A stretch of 64,000 nt of DNA. Source: Natronococcus pandeyae (lineage in GTDB: Archaea > Halobacteriota > Halobacteria > Halobacteriales > Natrialbaceae). Under the pieces are notes generated by a model. That model worked only from the letters and a program-made list of their open reading frames with translations. It had not been told where the DNA came from and searched no databases. The stretch lies in NCBI RefSeq assembly GCF_008122205.1, contig NZ_PHNJ01000010.1, positions 116,051-180,050 on the forward strand. The letters are read 5' to 3'. The position numbers and the translations under genes are program-made. This document shows, piece after piece, positions 17,434-26,163 of the stretch; the stretch's first letter is position 1, and the number at the start of each line of letters is the position of its first letter.

Positions 17434-17716
17434 CAAGAGTGGGGTGCGGAGGGAACGGCCGATCGCGGCGGAGACATCTATATCGCGCCTTCGTGCCGTC
17501 TGACCGGGTTGCCAGCCGAAGTCTCTCGTGATCGTGGGTAGTGGTTGCACTGATACGCACACGAGCTGAAAGACGTGCGTCGATAGCGAGTGCGGCGGAC
17601 AAACATAACGCGGGCGACACGCTGTTCCGGCGTAAATCGGGCCGATATCGATCCGCCGATATCCGCATAACGTACTCGAATATTCTCGTTGGATAGCCGT
17701 CGCATAGTCTGCAGTA

Positions 17717-17746
17717 ATATTGTACACGAGTCCCAAAAGCGTTATA
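17717..17746. promoter_or_regulatory. ATATTGTACAC element plus TATA box
   Basis: ATATTGTACACGAG followed 12 bp later by GTTATACATG has the same layout as the promoters at 21102, 25124 and 26533 (TATTGT-type box, C/A-rich spacer, TTATA). It would serve the small membrane protein and TauE operon starting at 17824. The 17434-17823 interval holds no credible gene. Confidence 0.45.
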
Positions 17747-17823
17747 CATGCCCTCCGGGTAGAGGATAGTGAGCAGAAATCCATGATCCGCACACAATCG
17801 AACGTCGACGGAGGCTCGGACGC

Positions 17824-17970
17824 ATGATCGAATCCGTGGCGCTTCCCGCACCGGTACAGGCGACGCTCCTCGTGGGCGTCATTCTCGTCCAGGCGATCGC
17901 TCTCTACGCGGGCTATGGCGTCCTCGAGCGAGTTGCAACACCGCTGATCGAAACTATCACGGACGCCTAA
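17824..17970 (+). CDS. Small single-TM protein upstream of TauE exporter
   Basis: A 48-residue protein with one TM helix (VQATLLVGVILVQAIALYAGYGVLERV) and a short amphipathic tail. Similar 45-55-residue proteins (I believe the DUF7512 family) precede TauE/SafE-like exporters in haloarchaea, but I cannot verify the assignment. It ends 3 nt before the exporter ATG, so the two are an operon, and a role as accessory subunit or regulator of the exporter is plausible. Confidence 0.65.
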   Translation: MIESVALPAPVQATLLVGVILVQAIALYAGYGVLERVATPLIETITDA

Positions 17971-17973
17971 TCA

Positions 17974-18996
17974 ATGGAGATACTGGGACTCAGTCCGGCC
18001 CTGCTGGCGCTGTTCGTGAGCTTCGGCTTCATGGTCGGGGTGCTGTTCGGCTTCTTCGGGATGGGTGGCTCCTTCCTGATCACGCCGACGCTGTTGCTCC
18101 TCGACTACCCTGCCCCCGTCGCGATCGGCAGTGGACTGGCGTTTTACTTCGGCACCTCCGTGATCGCCGTTCTGAAACACTACGACGTCGGCCAGGTCGA
18201 CTACAAACTCGGCGCGATCCTGTTTGTCGTCCTCTCGATCGGGATCGAACTCGGCAGTCGGCTCGTCTTCGGCCTCGAGGCGCTGGGGATCGCCAACCTC
18301 GTGACGGGCGTCGCGTACGTCGTCCTGCTGGCGGGGATCGGAGCGCTGTTCCTGCGCCGAGCCGCAAACCTGGACGACGAGGACGCGGACGACGAGGACG
18401 TCGACGACGAAATACCGGCGATCGGCCAGAAGATTCAGTCGTACACCGTCCCGCCGATGATCTCGCTGACGTCGGGTGGCCGGGCGTCGCTGTGGACGAT
18501 TTCGGGCGCCGGCGGGAGCGTCGGCCTCGTCTCGGGACTGATCGGGGTCGGCGGCGGCTTCATCCGCATGCCCGCGATCTACTACCTGATCGGGACGCCG
18601 CTGACCGCTGCAGTCGGGACCAGCCTGTTCGCCGGGCTGTTCTCGGGCGCGTTCGGAACGTTCACCTACGGGATGTCCGGCAGCGTCGACCTGACGGTGG
18701 TCTCCCTGCTGCTGGTTGGGAGCGCACTCGGCGCACGTATCGGCTCCGCAGCGACGACGATCGTCGAGGAAGACGACGTGATCGTCTACTTCGGGCTGAT
18801 GATGGTGCTCGCGAGCGCCGGTATCGCGCTTTCGGAACTCGCAAACTGGCTGGGCACGGGTGCGCTCGATCTGGTGAGCGTCTTCCTGCTCGTCGGCTCG
18901 TCGTTCGCCGTCGCCTTGATGATTCTCTATCAGGTCGTCAAATCGTTCGACGGAGACGACGCGGGCGTCCAGCCCGCTGCCGACGGAGGTGACTGA
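17974..18996 (+). CDS. TauE/SafE-family sulfite/anion exporter
   Basis: A 340-residue TauE/SafE permease, proposed to move sulfite, sulfonates or other sulfur-containing anions across the membrane. Eight or so TM helices are arranged as two repeats. The signature GFFGMGGSFLITPTLLLLDYP lies in helix 1-2, and its counterpart GLIGVGGGFIRMPAIYYLIG lies in the second half (about 188-207). An acidic cytoplasmic loop (DDEDADDEDVDDE, about 129-148) separates the halves. It is co-transcribed with the preceding 48-residue protein and located after the sulfur-type molybdoenzyme operon, which fits export of a sulfur oxyanion product. Confidence 0.88.
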   Translation: MEILGLSPALLALFVSFGFMVGVLFGFFGMGGSFLITPTLLLLDYPAPVAIGSGLAFYFGTSVIAVLKHYDVGQVDYKLGAILFVVLSIGIELGSRLVFGLEALGIANLVTGVAYVVLLAGIGALFLRRAANLDDEDADDEDVDDEIPAIGQKIQSYTVPPMISLTSGGRASLWTISGAGGSVGLVSGLIGVGGGFIRMPAIYYLIGTPLTAAVGTSLFAGLFSGAFGTFTYGMSGSVDLTVVSLLLVGSALGARIGSAATTIVEEDDVIVYFGLMMVLASAGIALSELANWLGTGALDLVSVFLLVGSSFAVALMILYQVVKSFDGDDAGVQPAADGGD

Positions 18997-19092
18997 TACC
19001 CGTGGCAGCTCGACGGTACCGTTTCGAACTGCCCGCGCTGGGCGCGCTGCTAACGCTGTATCGTGAACGGAACTCCCACAGCGACACCTACA

Positions 19093-19122
19093 CCCATACC
19101 CATACCCATACCCATACCCACA
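19093..19122. repeat. Hexanucleotide repeat (CCCATA) x5 in antiporter leader
   Basis: Five tandem CCCATA-type units (four exact, the last CCCACA) end 14 bp before the antiporter ATG at 19136. The tract is not in frame with the antiporter. Being a simple repeat in the leader or promoter, it could vary in length and tune expression. Confidence 0.6.
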
Positions 19123-19135
19123 CCGACAGCCGGCC

Positions 19136-20989
19136 ATGATGCTCGTTGCCACCGTCGCACTCGTACTCGCCCTCGGCGTCGCTTCCCGCGTCCTCGCGGA
19201 TCGACTACGGATTCCGAGCGTCCTCTTCCTGATCGTCGCCGGGATCGCCATCGGGCCCGAGGTACTCGGACTCGTCTCACGGGAGACCTTCGGCGGCGGC
19301 CTCTCGGCGATGGTCGGCGTCAGCGTCGCGATCATCCTCTTCGAGGGTGGCTACCACCTCCATCTCGACAAGCTCCGGGAGAGTCCGACCGCCCTGACCC
19401 GGCTGGTCACCGTCGGCGCGGCGATCACCTGGCTCGGCACGGCCGCCGCCGTCGTCGTCTTCCTCGAGACGAGCCTCGAGGTCGGCCTGTTAGTCGGCGC
19501 GCTGTTGATCGCGACCGGCCCGACCGTGATCGGGCCGATCCTCCAGGTCGTCACCGTTCGGGACCACGTCGCCAGCGTCCTCGAGGGCGAGGGCGTGATC
19601 AACGACGTCACCGCGGCGATCCTGGTGGTCGTCGTCTTCGAAGTCCTCGTCGCCGGGAACGGGACGCCGGCCGCACTCGTTGGTGATTTCGCGATTCGGC
19701 TGTTCGTCGGCCTCGTGTTCGGCGCGCTCGTCGCCGGCGTCGTCTGGCTGGTGCTCGATCGCGCACGATCCAGACCCTGCGCGGCACCGCTGCACGCACG
19801 GTTGATCGTCCTCGCCGGTGTCGTCGTCGCCTACGCCGGCGCCGAGACGATCGCCAGCGAAACGGGTATCGCCGCCGCCGCGATGGCCGGCTTCGTCCTC
19901 GGGAACGTCGAGCTCCCCTACCACGAGGACGTGATCGACTTTCTCGACGACCTCTCGGTCGTCGTCCTCTCGTTTATCTTCGTCGCGCTGGCGGCGTTGA
20001 TCGACTTCGCGGACATCCGCGCGCTCGGGCTGGCCGGCCTCGCCATCGTCGTCGCGATCACGCTGGTGCTTCGCCCGGCCGTTATCTACCTCTCGACGAC
20101 GAGCGAGCGGTTTACGCACAACGAACGGCTCTTCCTCAGCGCCGTCGGCCCGCGCGGAATCATTCCCGCAAGCGTCGCGACGCTGTTTGCCGTCGAGTTG
20201 CAGGCACTCGGCCGGACACAGGAGGCTCAACTGCTCGCCGGGACCGTCTTTCTCATCATCTTCGCGACGGTCGTCCTCCAGGCCGGCCTCGCACGACAGA
20301 TCGCGGACTACCTCGAGGTATCACCAATGCGTACGATAATCGTCGGCGGGGGACGGGTCGGCCTGTCTCTCGCAGAACGGCTCGAACAGGACGGAGAGAA
20401 CGTACTACTGATCGATCTCGACCCCGATGCGGTCGAGAAAGCCCGCAAACGCGGTCTCACCGCGCTTGAGGGCGACGGCACCGATGCCGACGTTCTCGAG
20501 CAGGCGGGCGCTGACGACGCGAAAACGGTCATTGCAACCACGCCCGACGACGACGTCAACCTGCTGGTCTGCCAGCTCGCGAAGACGACATACGACGTCG
20601 AGAGCGTCGCCTCTCGGGTCAACCAGCCTGACAACGTCGACGCGTTCGAATCGCTCGGCGTCCACGCGATCGACCTCTCGATGGCGACCGCGTGGTCGCT
20701 CGAGAACGTCCTCGAGCGTCCGTCGCTGTCGGCGTGGATGAACGAACTCGGCCGCACCGGCGACGTCCAGGAGATCGAGGTGACGGCGACGGACCTCGTC
20801 GGGAAGACGATCGCCAATCTCAACGCGGAAATCCCCGACGGCGTCATCGTCGGGTTGCTCACCCACCGGAACGGCGCGACGGAAGTTCCGACAGGCGATC
20901 ACGAACTCCGGGAGGGTGACCGTGTGACGTTTCTCGGCCAGACCGACGCCGTCGATCGCGCCGTCAAGCGGTTCCACCCACACGACTGA
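19136..20989 (+). CDS. CPA1-type Na+/H+ antiporter with TrkA domains
   Basis: A 617-residue cation:proton antiporter. The N-terminal exchanger domain (1-395) has about 12 TM helices, including the conserved ATGPTVIGPI segment (residues of the ion site), EGEGVINDVTAAIL and GPRGIIPASVA. From about 398 a TrkA-N (RCK) domain starts with MRTIIVGGGRVGLSLAERL, an NAD(H)-binding Rossmann motif. TrkA-C follows (about 535-612). The exchanger would extrude Na+ or K+ under RCK control, a common osmotic function in haloarchaea. Start codons ATG at 19136 and 19139 are both possible. It is monocistronic and preceded by a hexanucleotide repeat. Confidence 0.9.
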   Translation: MMLVATVALVLALGVASRVLADRLRIPSVLFLIVAGIAIGPEVLGLVSRETFGGGLSAMVGVSVAIILFEGGYHLHLDKLRESPTALTRLVTVGAAITWLGTAAAVVVFLETSLEVGLLVGALLIATGPTVIGPILQVVTVRDHVASVLEGEGVINDVTAAILVVVVFEVLVAGNGTPAALVGDFAIRLFVGLVFGALVAGVVWLVLDRARSRPCAAPLHARLIVLAGVVVAYAGAETIASETGIAAAAMAGFVLGNVELPYHEDVIDFLDDLSVVVLSFIFVALAALIDFADIRALGLAGLAIVVAITLVLRPAVIYLSTTSERFTHNERLFLSAVGPRGIIPASVATLFAVELQALGRTQEAQLLAGTVFLIIFATVVLQAGLARQIADYLEVSPMRTIIVGGGRVGLSLAERLEQDGENVLLIDLDPDAVEKARKRGLTALEGDGTDADVLEQAGADDAKTVIATTPDDDVNLLVCQLAKTTYDVESVASRVNQPDNVDAFESLGVHAIDLSMATAWSLENVLERPSLSAWMNELGRTGDVQEIEVTATDLVGKTIANLNAEIPDGVIVGLLTHRNGATEVPTGDHELREGDRVTFLGQTDAVDRAVKRFHPHD

Positions 20990-21101
20990 AATGAAAGGCG
21001 TACCGATACACCGATGCAGACACTGTTCATATCGCGGTCGCACCCGAAATAACTGCCTGTGTTGGAAGCTTCAGTCAGCGTCCTCGTCGCTCGCCAAACT
21101 A

Positions 21102-21115
21102 GTATTGTACGATAC
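21102..21115. promoter_or_regulatory. GTATTGTACGATAC operator of the first OxsR-like gene
   Basis: GTATTGTACGATAC is a near-perfect palindrome, followed by CGCACAAATCTTATGCC, whose AATCTTATG forms the TATA region. The ATG at 21154 then lies at leaderless distance. The layout is shared with 25124 and 26533, which suggests autoregulation. Confidence 0.5.
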
Positions 21116-21153
21116 GCACAAATCTTATGCCAGCGCGCCGCTTACGTTCGAGT

Positions 21154-21564
21154 ATGACTAGGCAGTCGTCGATAACCGATCAACTGGAACGTGATATTGC
21201 CTGTGAAGGGCTGCTCGAATGCTTACACGGGCTCAAACCACTCGACAGGGATTGCTACCGCGTGATGGTCGAGAGCAACGACCCGCTCACCATCGACGAG
21301 GTTGCACACCGGATCGACCGCGAACGCTCGACCGCGTACCGCTCGATCCAGCGGTTGCTGGGACGTGGCCTGCTCGAAAAAGAACAGATCAACTATGATC
21401 AGGGCGGCTACTATCACGTCTACTCCCCGACTGATCCCGAGCAGATTGCGACTGGTATGCGACGCCAACTCAATGACTGGTACGCGAAGATGGGCCAGCT
21501 CGTCCAGGAGTTCGAGGACAAATACGACTCCATCGACGAACCGACGCCAGATGAGGCGTTCTGA
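21154..21564 (+). CDS. TrmB-type thiol-sensing regulator (OxsR-like), copy 1
   Basis: A 136-residue winged-helix regulator. Three Cys near the N-terminus (C17, C23, C34 in CEGLLECLHGLKPLDRDC) precede the HTH: PLTIDEVAHRIDRERSTAYRSIQRLL (about 47-72), then a wing with QINYDQGGYYHVY and a C-terminal coiled helix for dimerisation. Haloferax OxsR is a TrmB-family redox sensor with a functional Cys near residue 24; the resemblance is strong by eye but unverified. The start at 21154 is set by the TATA box overlapping the upstream ATG (21127). It shares about 70 percent identity with the gene at 25183 and is followed 8 nt later by a peptidase. Confidence 0.82.
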   Translation: MTRQSSITDQLERDIACEGLLECLHGLKPLDRDCYRVMVESNDPLTIDEVAHRIDRERSTAYRSIQRLLGRGLLEKEQINYDQGGYYHVYSPTDPEQIATGMRRQLNDWYAKMGQLVQEFEDKYDSIDEPTPDEAF

Positions 21565-21572
21565 CTGACTCC

Positions 21573-22820
21573 ATGTCCAGTCGCGAACGTCCGCCCGAAA
21601 TTCCTCGGGAACGGCTGGTTGAAACGACGCTCGACCTCGTCTCCTTCGATACGTCGAACCCGCCAGGTGATACCCGCGAAATCGTCGACTGGATCGAATC
21701 GGCACTCACCGACCTCGGTCTCGAAACCGAACGGGTGGCGACCGATCCGACGAAACCGAACCTGCTTGCGACGCTCCCCGGCGAACGATCGACGACGCTG
21801 CTTTACAGCGGACATCTCGATACGGTCCCGTACGATCCCGACGGCTGGTCGTACGACCCGCTCGGCGAGCGCATCGATAATCGCCTCTACGGGAGAGGGA
21901 CGACGGACATGAAAGGCGGAGTTGCCGCAATGCTCGAACTCGCCCGCACTTACGTCGTGGCCGACCGACGCCCGCCCGTGACGCTCGCGTTCGCGTTCGT
22001 CAGCGACGAAGAAGTGGCCGGCGACGCCGGATTACAGGCGGTACTCGATGCAGGCCGACTCACGGCCGATGCCTGCGTGATCGGCGAACCGACCGGTCCA
22101 CTGAATGCCCCGTCGATCACCGTCGCCGACAAGGGTAGCCTCTGGTTGACGCTCGAAGCTACCGGTGAGGCGGCCCACGGTTCACGGCCGATGCTCGGCA
22201 CTAATGCGATTGATGCGCTCTGGGACGCCCTCGAGACGATTCGGGCACGACTCACAGACTATCCCATCACAGTCCCCGCGCCGGTCGACCCGATTCTCGA
22301 GGAGTCGATCGACTACTACGGAGAGTCAATGAACGAGGACACAGCCCGACGCCTGTTCGATCAGCCGACAGTAAACCTCGGTACGATCGAGGGCGGGGAG
22401 ACCGTCAATAGCGTCCCTCGGTTTGCTCGCGCGGAGCTTGACATTCGGCTTCCTGCAGGGGTAGACACGGAAGCCGTGCTCGAGGACGTCAGGGAGTGGC
22501 TCCACGAGGCCAAGGACGTCTCGATCACCGACGCCAGTTGGAGTGTTGGAACGTACGAAGCACCCGAGTCACCGCTCGTGGACGCAACGACGACTGCAGC
22601 GACTGCAGTTCTCGATGGCCGAGTCTATCGACGGAGCGCAACCGGCGGTGGCGATGCGAAGCGACTCCGCAACGCTGGGATACCTACTGTCGAGTTCGCC
22701 ATCGGGACCGATACGGTCCATGCCTGCGACGAATACACGACGGTCGACGCACTCGAGACGACGGCAGCGGTGTACGCTCGGCTACCGAACGCACTCGCAC
22801 GCCGAGACGTCGGCGAGTGA
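21573..22820 (+). CDS. M20-family metallopeptidase / deacylase (ArgE/DapE-like)
   Basis: A 415-residue zinc-dependent M20 hydrolase. Visible metal-site motifs are SGHLDTVP (first His/Asp), GRGTTDMKGGVAAML (bridging Asp) and SDEEVAGDAG (catalytic Glu-Glu), then CVIGEPTG (Asp/Glu ligand) and a C-terminal His in DTVHACDEYT. The lid/dimerisation domain (about 185-300) contains AHGSRPMLGTNAI. Such enzymes cleave N-acyl amino acids or peptides. It starts 8 nt after the regulator and is probably co-transcribed, so a thiol-linked substrate (for example a cysteine conjugate) is possible, though nothing in the sequence specifies it. Confidence 0.88.
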   Translation: MSSRERPPEIPRERLVETTLDLVSFDTSNPPGDTREIVDWIESALTDLGLETERVATDPTKPNLLATLPGERSTTLLYSGHLDTVPYDPDGWSYDPLGERIDNRLYGRGTTDMKGGVAAMLELARTYVVADRRPPVTLAFAFVSDEEVAGDAGLQAVLDAGRLTADACVIGEPTGPLNAPSITVADKGSLWLTLEATGEAAHGSRPMLGTNAIDALWDALETIRARLTDYPITVPAPVDPILEESIDYYGESMNEDTARRLFDQPTVNLGTIEGGETVNSVPRFARAELDIRLPAGVDTEAVLEDVREWLHEAKDVSITDASWSVGTYEAPESPLVDATTTAATAVLDGRVYRRSATGGGDAKRLRNAGIPTVEFAIGTDTVHACDEYTTVDALETTAAVYARLPNALARRDVGE

Positions 22821-22976
22821 TCGGCCCGGAACCGACACGCTTTGATCGTCCGTTCTCCGTCCGACCCCGTTCCTGTCGCTGCTCGAGGGCAATCGTTCGC
22901 CGACGCTGAACGTCGTGATGATCAGTCGTGTGAAAAACGAGTCTCTCCCGTCGGAGAATGCCACTGGATTGCCTGT

Positions 22977-23612
22977 TTAGGCGAATGGAACCATTTCCGG
23001 TAGCGGGAGCACGGGTACCATGAACAGGCCTGCGATGGTGACCAGCCCCATGAGGATTGGGACGAGGACGAGTGCGTAGTTCGTCTTCTCGAGAACGCGA
23101 CCGAAGTCACTACCCATGCTGGACAGCGACGGCGTCGTACTCTGGCGAAGAATCACCAACTCGAGAGCGAACAGGATGACCGTTGCTGCGGCAGACACCA
23201 TACAGAACGGGCAGATCTCACCGATGACGCCCAGTTGCAGGTAGACGAAATACGCCGAGAACGCGACGCCGCTGGCTGTGATCGGCGTCAGGATCTTGAT
23301 GATCAGGGGGTGGCGCGTATCGAACCACCAGAGTGCGAGTCCGATCGTCGTCAGGTAGTAGAATCCGCCGAGAGTCGCGAGCGGGATGCCCAAGACGTAC
23401 GCCCACTGACTGGTGATCACTTCGATGCTTCCCTGGACTGGTGCATCGGATGGTATTGCAGGGATTGCGAACAGGTGGATTGCCGTCAGGATGACCGTGA
23501 CGAGCCAGCCGAGAACCGCGACGAGCGTGAATACTCCGAACAGCTCCGTTACCCGCGGAGAGTACTCCCACTCGTAATCGAACGCCATTGATCGGGATGT
23601 TTCTGTTGACAT
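22977..23612 (-). CDS. VKOR-family disulfide-generating membrane protein
   Basis: A 211-residue membrane protein of the VKOR type. About five TM helices are present. A central helix bears ICPFC in GVIGEICPFCMVSAAATVILF, the quinone-proximal CxxC of VKOR homologs. The N-terminal loop contains Ser/Thr where the second Cys pair is expected, so the shuttle pair may be supplied by a partner. VKOR reoxidises DsbA-like proteins using quinone; the DsbA-like protein at 3106 is a candidate. The ATG at 23612 (MSTETSRSM) is used because the longer upstream frame crosses the promoter. CAATAC and ACAATA elements lie directly upstream. Confidence 0.8.
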   Translation of the reverse strand: MSTETSRSMAFDYEWEYSPRVTELFGVFTLVAVLGWLVTVILTAIHLFAIPAIPSDAPVQGSIEVITSQWAYVLGIPLATLGGFYYLTTIGLALWWFDTRHPLIIKILTPITASGVAFSAYFVYLQLGVIGEICPFCMVSAAATVILFALELVILRQSTTPSLSSMGSDFGRVLEKTNYALVLVPILMGLVTIAGLFMVPVLPLPEMVPFA

Positions 23613-23643
23613 GCAATACTGTGTTGAACGGAGGGGTACAATA
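23613..23643. promoter_or_regulatory. Redox-type half-sites upstream of vkor
   Basis: CAATAC (23614-23619) and GTACAATA (23636-23643) read on the minus strand as TATTGTAC...GTATTG, immediately before the VKOR ATG. They match the half-sites found at the other thiol genes. Confidence 0.4.
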
Positions 23644-23834
23644 GTGTTGTGCGTTGTCCCCAATTCTGTGGAAACACACTGAAGAGGATCGCTGTAGCTC
23701 CCAGTACTCGACCGGTACCGAGAGAGTGCCGGTAGTACAAATCGCAGTTGTATGGGAATTACAGCCGCTATCCAGACTTTTGTACTAGGGGTGTTGGCTG
23801 ACGTAGCTGTCAGCACAGATGTTTTTGCCGCACT

Positions 23835-23865
23835 GTATTGTATAAATAACCCAAATCTATTGTGC
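23835..23865. promoter_or_regulatory. Two TATTGT elements before the class V aminotransferase
   Basis: GTATTGTATA (23835-23844) overlaps a TATA-like ATAAATAAC, and TATTGTGC (23858-23865) follows. Both match the shared motif; the ATG at 23916 is 50 bp downstream. Confidence 0.4.
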
Positions 23866-23915
23866 GGCCAGCGCTTTCCATTCGACATGGAGTTGTCCAC
23901 GACAGGGCTGATTCG

Positions 23916-25034
23916 ATGCTAACGCCGACAGAACTCCGAGCTGATATCCCAACACTACAGGACGCGACGTATCTGAATTACGGCGCACATGGGCCGAGTC
24001 CGCGGTACGTAGTCGAGGCTGCAACGGCGTTCGTTCAACGACACGAGTACGACGTGCCTGCGGTGGGCGACCCGTACGAAACGGCGTTCGGCGAGTTTGA
24101 CGAAACGAGAAACCAGGTCGCTTCGTTTATCGGCGCACAACCGGACGAGATCGCCCTTACAGAGAGTACGTCCGCCGGAATCAACGCAATCGCCGGCGCG
24201 ATCGACTGGCAACCCGGCGATATCGTGGTTCGTACCGACCTCGAGCATCCGGCCGGGATCCTCCCCTGGCAACGCCTCGAGCGGGAGGGTGTCGAGGTCC
24301 GGACCCTCGAGACCAGCGATGGGCGTCTCGATCGCGAGGCATACACCGAGGCAGTTGCCGACGCGAGACTCGTCTCGTTCAGCGCCGTCACCTGGACCCA
24401 CGGAACGAAACTCCCGGTATCGGAACTCGTCGACATCGCGCACGATGCGGGCGTACTCACGCTCGTCGACGCCGTACAGGTTCCGGGACAGCTGCCGATG
24501 GACATCGCCGAATGGGATGCAGATATCGTTGCCGCTGCCGGGCACAAGTGGTTGCTCGGTCTCTGGGGGAGCGGCTTCCTGTACGTCGATCACGACGTCG
24601 CCGAGAAGCTCGAACCGCGGGCGGTCGGTTACCGAAGCGTCGAGACGCCCACGGCAGCCGAACCAACTTTCGCTGCTGGTGCTCGGCGCTTCGAGGTCGG
24701 GTCTGCGAATCCGGCCCCACACGTCGCGCTGCAGGAGGCCATTCAGACGGTCTCAGACGTCGGTCTTGACACTATCGAACGCCGAATCCAGAACCTCGCT
24801 GATCGATTGGCATCGAACGTCCCCAACAACCGCCTGCTCAGTCCGGCGTCCCCCGAGTCAGGTCTCGTAACGATAGACGTTGATGCACCCGACGAAACCG
24901 TCAGTCGCCTCGATGACGAAGGGATCATCGTCCGAGCGCTTCCGTCTCCGAACGCAATTCGGGTCTCGGTTCACGCCGTCAACACGGCTGCCGAAATAGA
25001 CGCGGTTCTCGAGGTGCTTGCCGGTGAGTGGTAA
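23916..25034 (+). CDS. Class V aminotransferase (cysteine desulfurase-like)
   Basis: A 372-residue PLP enzyme of the class V aminotransferase / cysteine desulfurase-like group. It starts MLTPTELRADIPTLQDATYLNYGAHGP. The PLP Lys is in AAAGHKWLLGLWGSGFLYV (about residue 211), preceded by LVDAVQVPGQLPMDI with the cofactor Asp. It lacks an obvious SufS/NifS active-site Cys loop at the C-terminal domain, so it may be a desulfurase-like enzyme, a kynureninase-like lyase or an isopenicillin epimerase-like protein. A GTG at 23862 gives an 18-residue extension without family character. The shared promoter element places it in the thiol regulon. Confidence 0.85.
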   Translation: MLTPTELRADIPTLQDATYLNYGAHGPSPRYVVEAATAFVQRHEYDVPAVGDPYETAFGEFDETRNQVASFIGAQPDEIALTESTSAGINAIAGAIDWQPGDIVVRTDLEHPAGILPWQRLEREGVEVRTLETSDGRLDREAYTEAVADARLVSFSAVTWTHGTKLPVSELVDIAHDAGVLTLVDAVQVPGQLPMDIAEWDADIVAAAGHKWLLGLWGSGFLYVDHDVAEKLEPRAVGYRSVETPTAAEPTFAAGARRFEVGSANPAPHVALQEAIQTVSDVGLDTIERRIQNLADRLASNVPNNRLLSPASPESGLVTIDVDAPDETVSRLDDEGIIVRALPSPNAIRVSVHAVNTAAEIDAVLEVLAGEW

Positions 25035-25123
25035 TAACGCTAATAGCCGGGCAACCAGCGACGACACATTTCGGCTGTTGGAGTCAATCGTCTGGCTTCA
25101 CCGCTGAGATTATCGTTTATTAG

Positions 25124-25137
25124 ACTTGCGCAATATT
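25124..25137. promoter_or_regulatory. ACTTGCGCAATATT operator of the second OxsR-like gene
   Basis: TTGCGCAATATTCACACAAC aligns with TTGTGCAATACACACAAAAC at 26537 upstream of trxA; a TTATACC box follows. It lies about 46 bp upstream of the ATG at 25183. Confidence 0.5.
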
Positions 25138-25182
25138 CACACAACCCTTATACCAGCGCGGCCCCTATCCCGAAATAGGATA

Positions 25183-25587
25183 ATGGCTAATTCGATGGCA
25201 GAACAACTCCAGCAGGACATGGAGTGTGAAGGGTTGCTGGAGTGTATTCACGGTCTCAAGCAACTGGACAAGGACTGTTTCCGGGCAATGGTTGAGAGTG
25301 ACGAGCCACTGACGATCGACGAGGTCGCGGACCGAGTTGACCGCGAACGCTCGACCGCCTACCGATCGATTCAGCGGTTGCTCCAAGCGGGATTCATCCA
25401 GAAGGAACAGATCAACTACGATCAGGGGGGATACTATCACGTCTACTATCCGACCGATCCGTCCCAGATTGCCGACGACATGCAACGCAAGCTAAACGAC
25501 TGGTACGCGAAGATGGGCCAACTCATCCAGGAGTTCGAGGACAAGTACGAATCCGTCGACGAGAGCGCAGTTGCTGCCGAGAGTTGA
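25183..25587 (+). CDS. TrmB-type thiol-sensing regulator (OxsR-like), copy 2
   Basis: A 134-residue paralog of the regulator at 21154, with the same three cysteines (C15, C21, C32 in CEGLLECIHGLKQLDKDC), the same recognition region (VDRERSTAYRSIQRLLQAGF) and an almost identical wing and C-terminal helix (NDWYAKMGQLIQEFEDKYES). Cys oxidation would alter DNA binding, as known for OxsR in Haloferax. The downstream ATG at 25183 is favoured by the TATA box and leaderless spacing. It is a single gene between the aminotransferase and a hypothetical gene. Which of the two copies is the true OxsR orthologue cannot be told here. Confidence 0.82.
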   Translation: MANSMAEQLQQDMECEGLLECIHGLKQLDKDCFRAMVESDEPLTIDEVADRVDRERSTAYRSIQRLLQAGFIQKEQINYDQGGYYHVYYPTDPSQIADDMQRKLNDWYAKMGQLIQEFEDKYESVDESAVAAES

Positions 25588-25738
25588 ACGGGTCCCTGCC
25601 GTTGTCCGATTATGCATTGTGACCTTCGAATAGGCAAATATCGTGTTAACACGACCCGTGCGAAGTCAAAATCAATAATGAGGTGTGGAATCCGGGAAAA
25701 CGAGTTGTCTTGTGAACTTGTGTTGCGGTTCGTGAAGG

Positions 25739-26023
25739 TTAAATAACATCGTCAGGATCGTGGATGTCTGCCATACGCTGGGCTTCAGCAGCGTACTGCT
25801 CTCGCAGATCGGAATCGTTGACGGTGCCGAGGTTATCAGAGTCGGCGTCAACGGCGGCAGTCGTGTCGCGAACGTCGGTGAAAGAAGTGAGTGCGCGCTC
25901 CTTACGGAAGTATCGCTCTCCGTCGGCGGTGGCGTACGTGAGGATAATCAGGTTTTGCTCGTCGTCGGAGTACGTCCGTTCGACGAGCCACACGCGAACG
26001 CCCTCGTCGGAATCGGTTGTCAT
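25739..26023 (-). CDS. Conserved-looking hypothetical protein (94 aa)
   Basis: A 94-residue acidic protein of unknown family. The N-terminal half reads as a beta-hairpin-rich domain: VRVWLVERTYSDDEQNLIILTYATADGERYFRKERALTSF. The C-terminal part is helical (LREQYAAEAQRMADIHDPDDVI). Codon use and the full-length acidic composition are typical of a true haloarchaeal gene. It is isolated and no function is suggested. Confidence 0.6.
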   Translation of the reverse strand: MTTDSDEGVRVWLVERTYSDDEQNLIILTYATADGERYFRKERALTSFTDVRDTTAAVDADSDNLGTVNDSDLREQYAAEAQRMADIHDPDDVI

Positions 26024-26119
26024 ATGTTCTCATTTTGGAGGCGGACAGAAGTGGTTTCTCCCACTGTCCTACTGTTATTCATGAACGCAGGTTTCGCTAC
26101 TTGTACTGTTTGTGAACCG

Positions 26120-26163
26120 CCTCCGGGTCAAGCCCCGAGCCACTCGCCTTGTTCCCTCTGTAG
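26120..26163. repeat. Short copy of the CCTCGGGGTCAAGCCCCGAG repeat family
   Basis: CCTCCGGGTCAAGCCCCGAG followed by CACTCGCCTT...CTCTGTAGA matches the flank of the hairpin array at 7970-8002 (about 26 of 32 positions). It lacks the hairpin insert. It is probably a degenerate end of an IS200/IS605-type element. The remaining interval, 26164-26530, carries only an open frame without a start (26278-26490, minus; it contains WISDDEAIELMRIH), perhaps a gene remnant. Confidence 0.45.

Noticed and set aside
19093..19122. CRISPR-like repeat.
   Set aside because: The units are six bases, contiguous and without spacers. No CRISPR array or cas gene was seen anywhere in the window.
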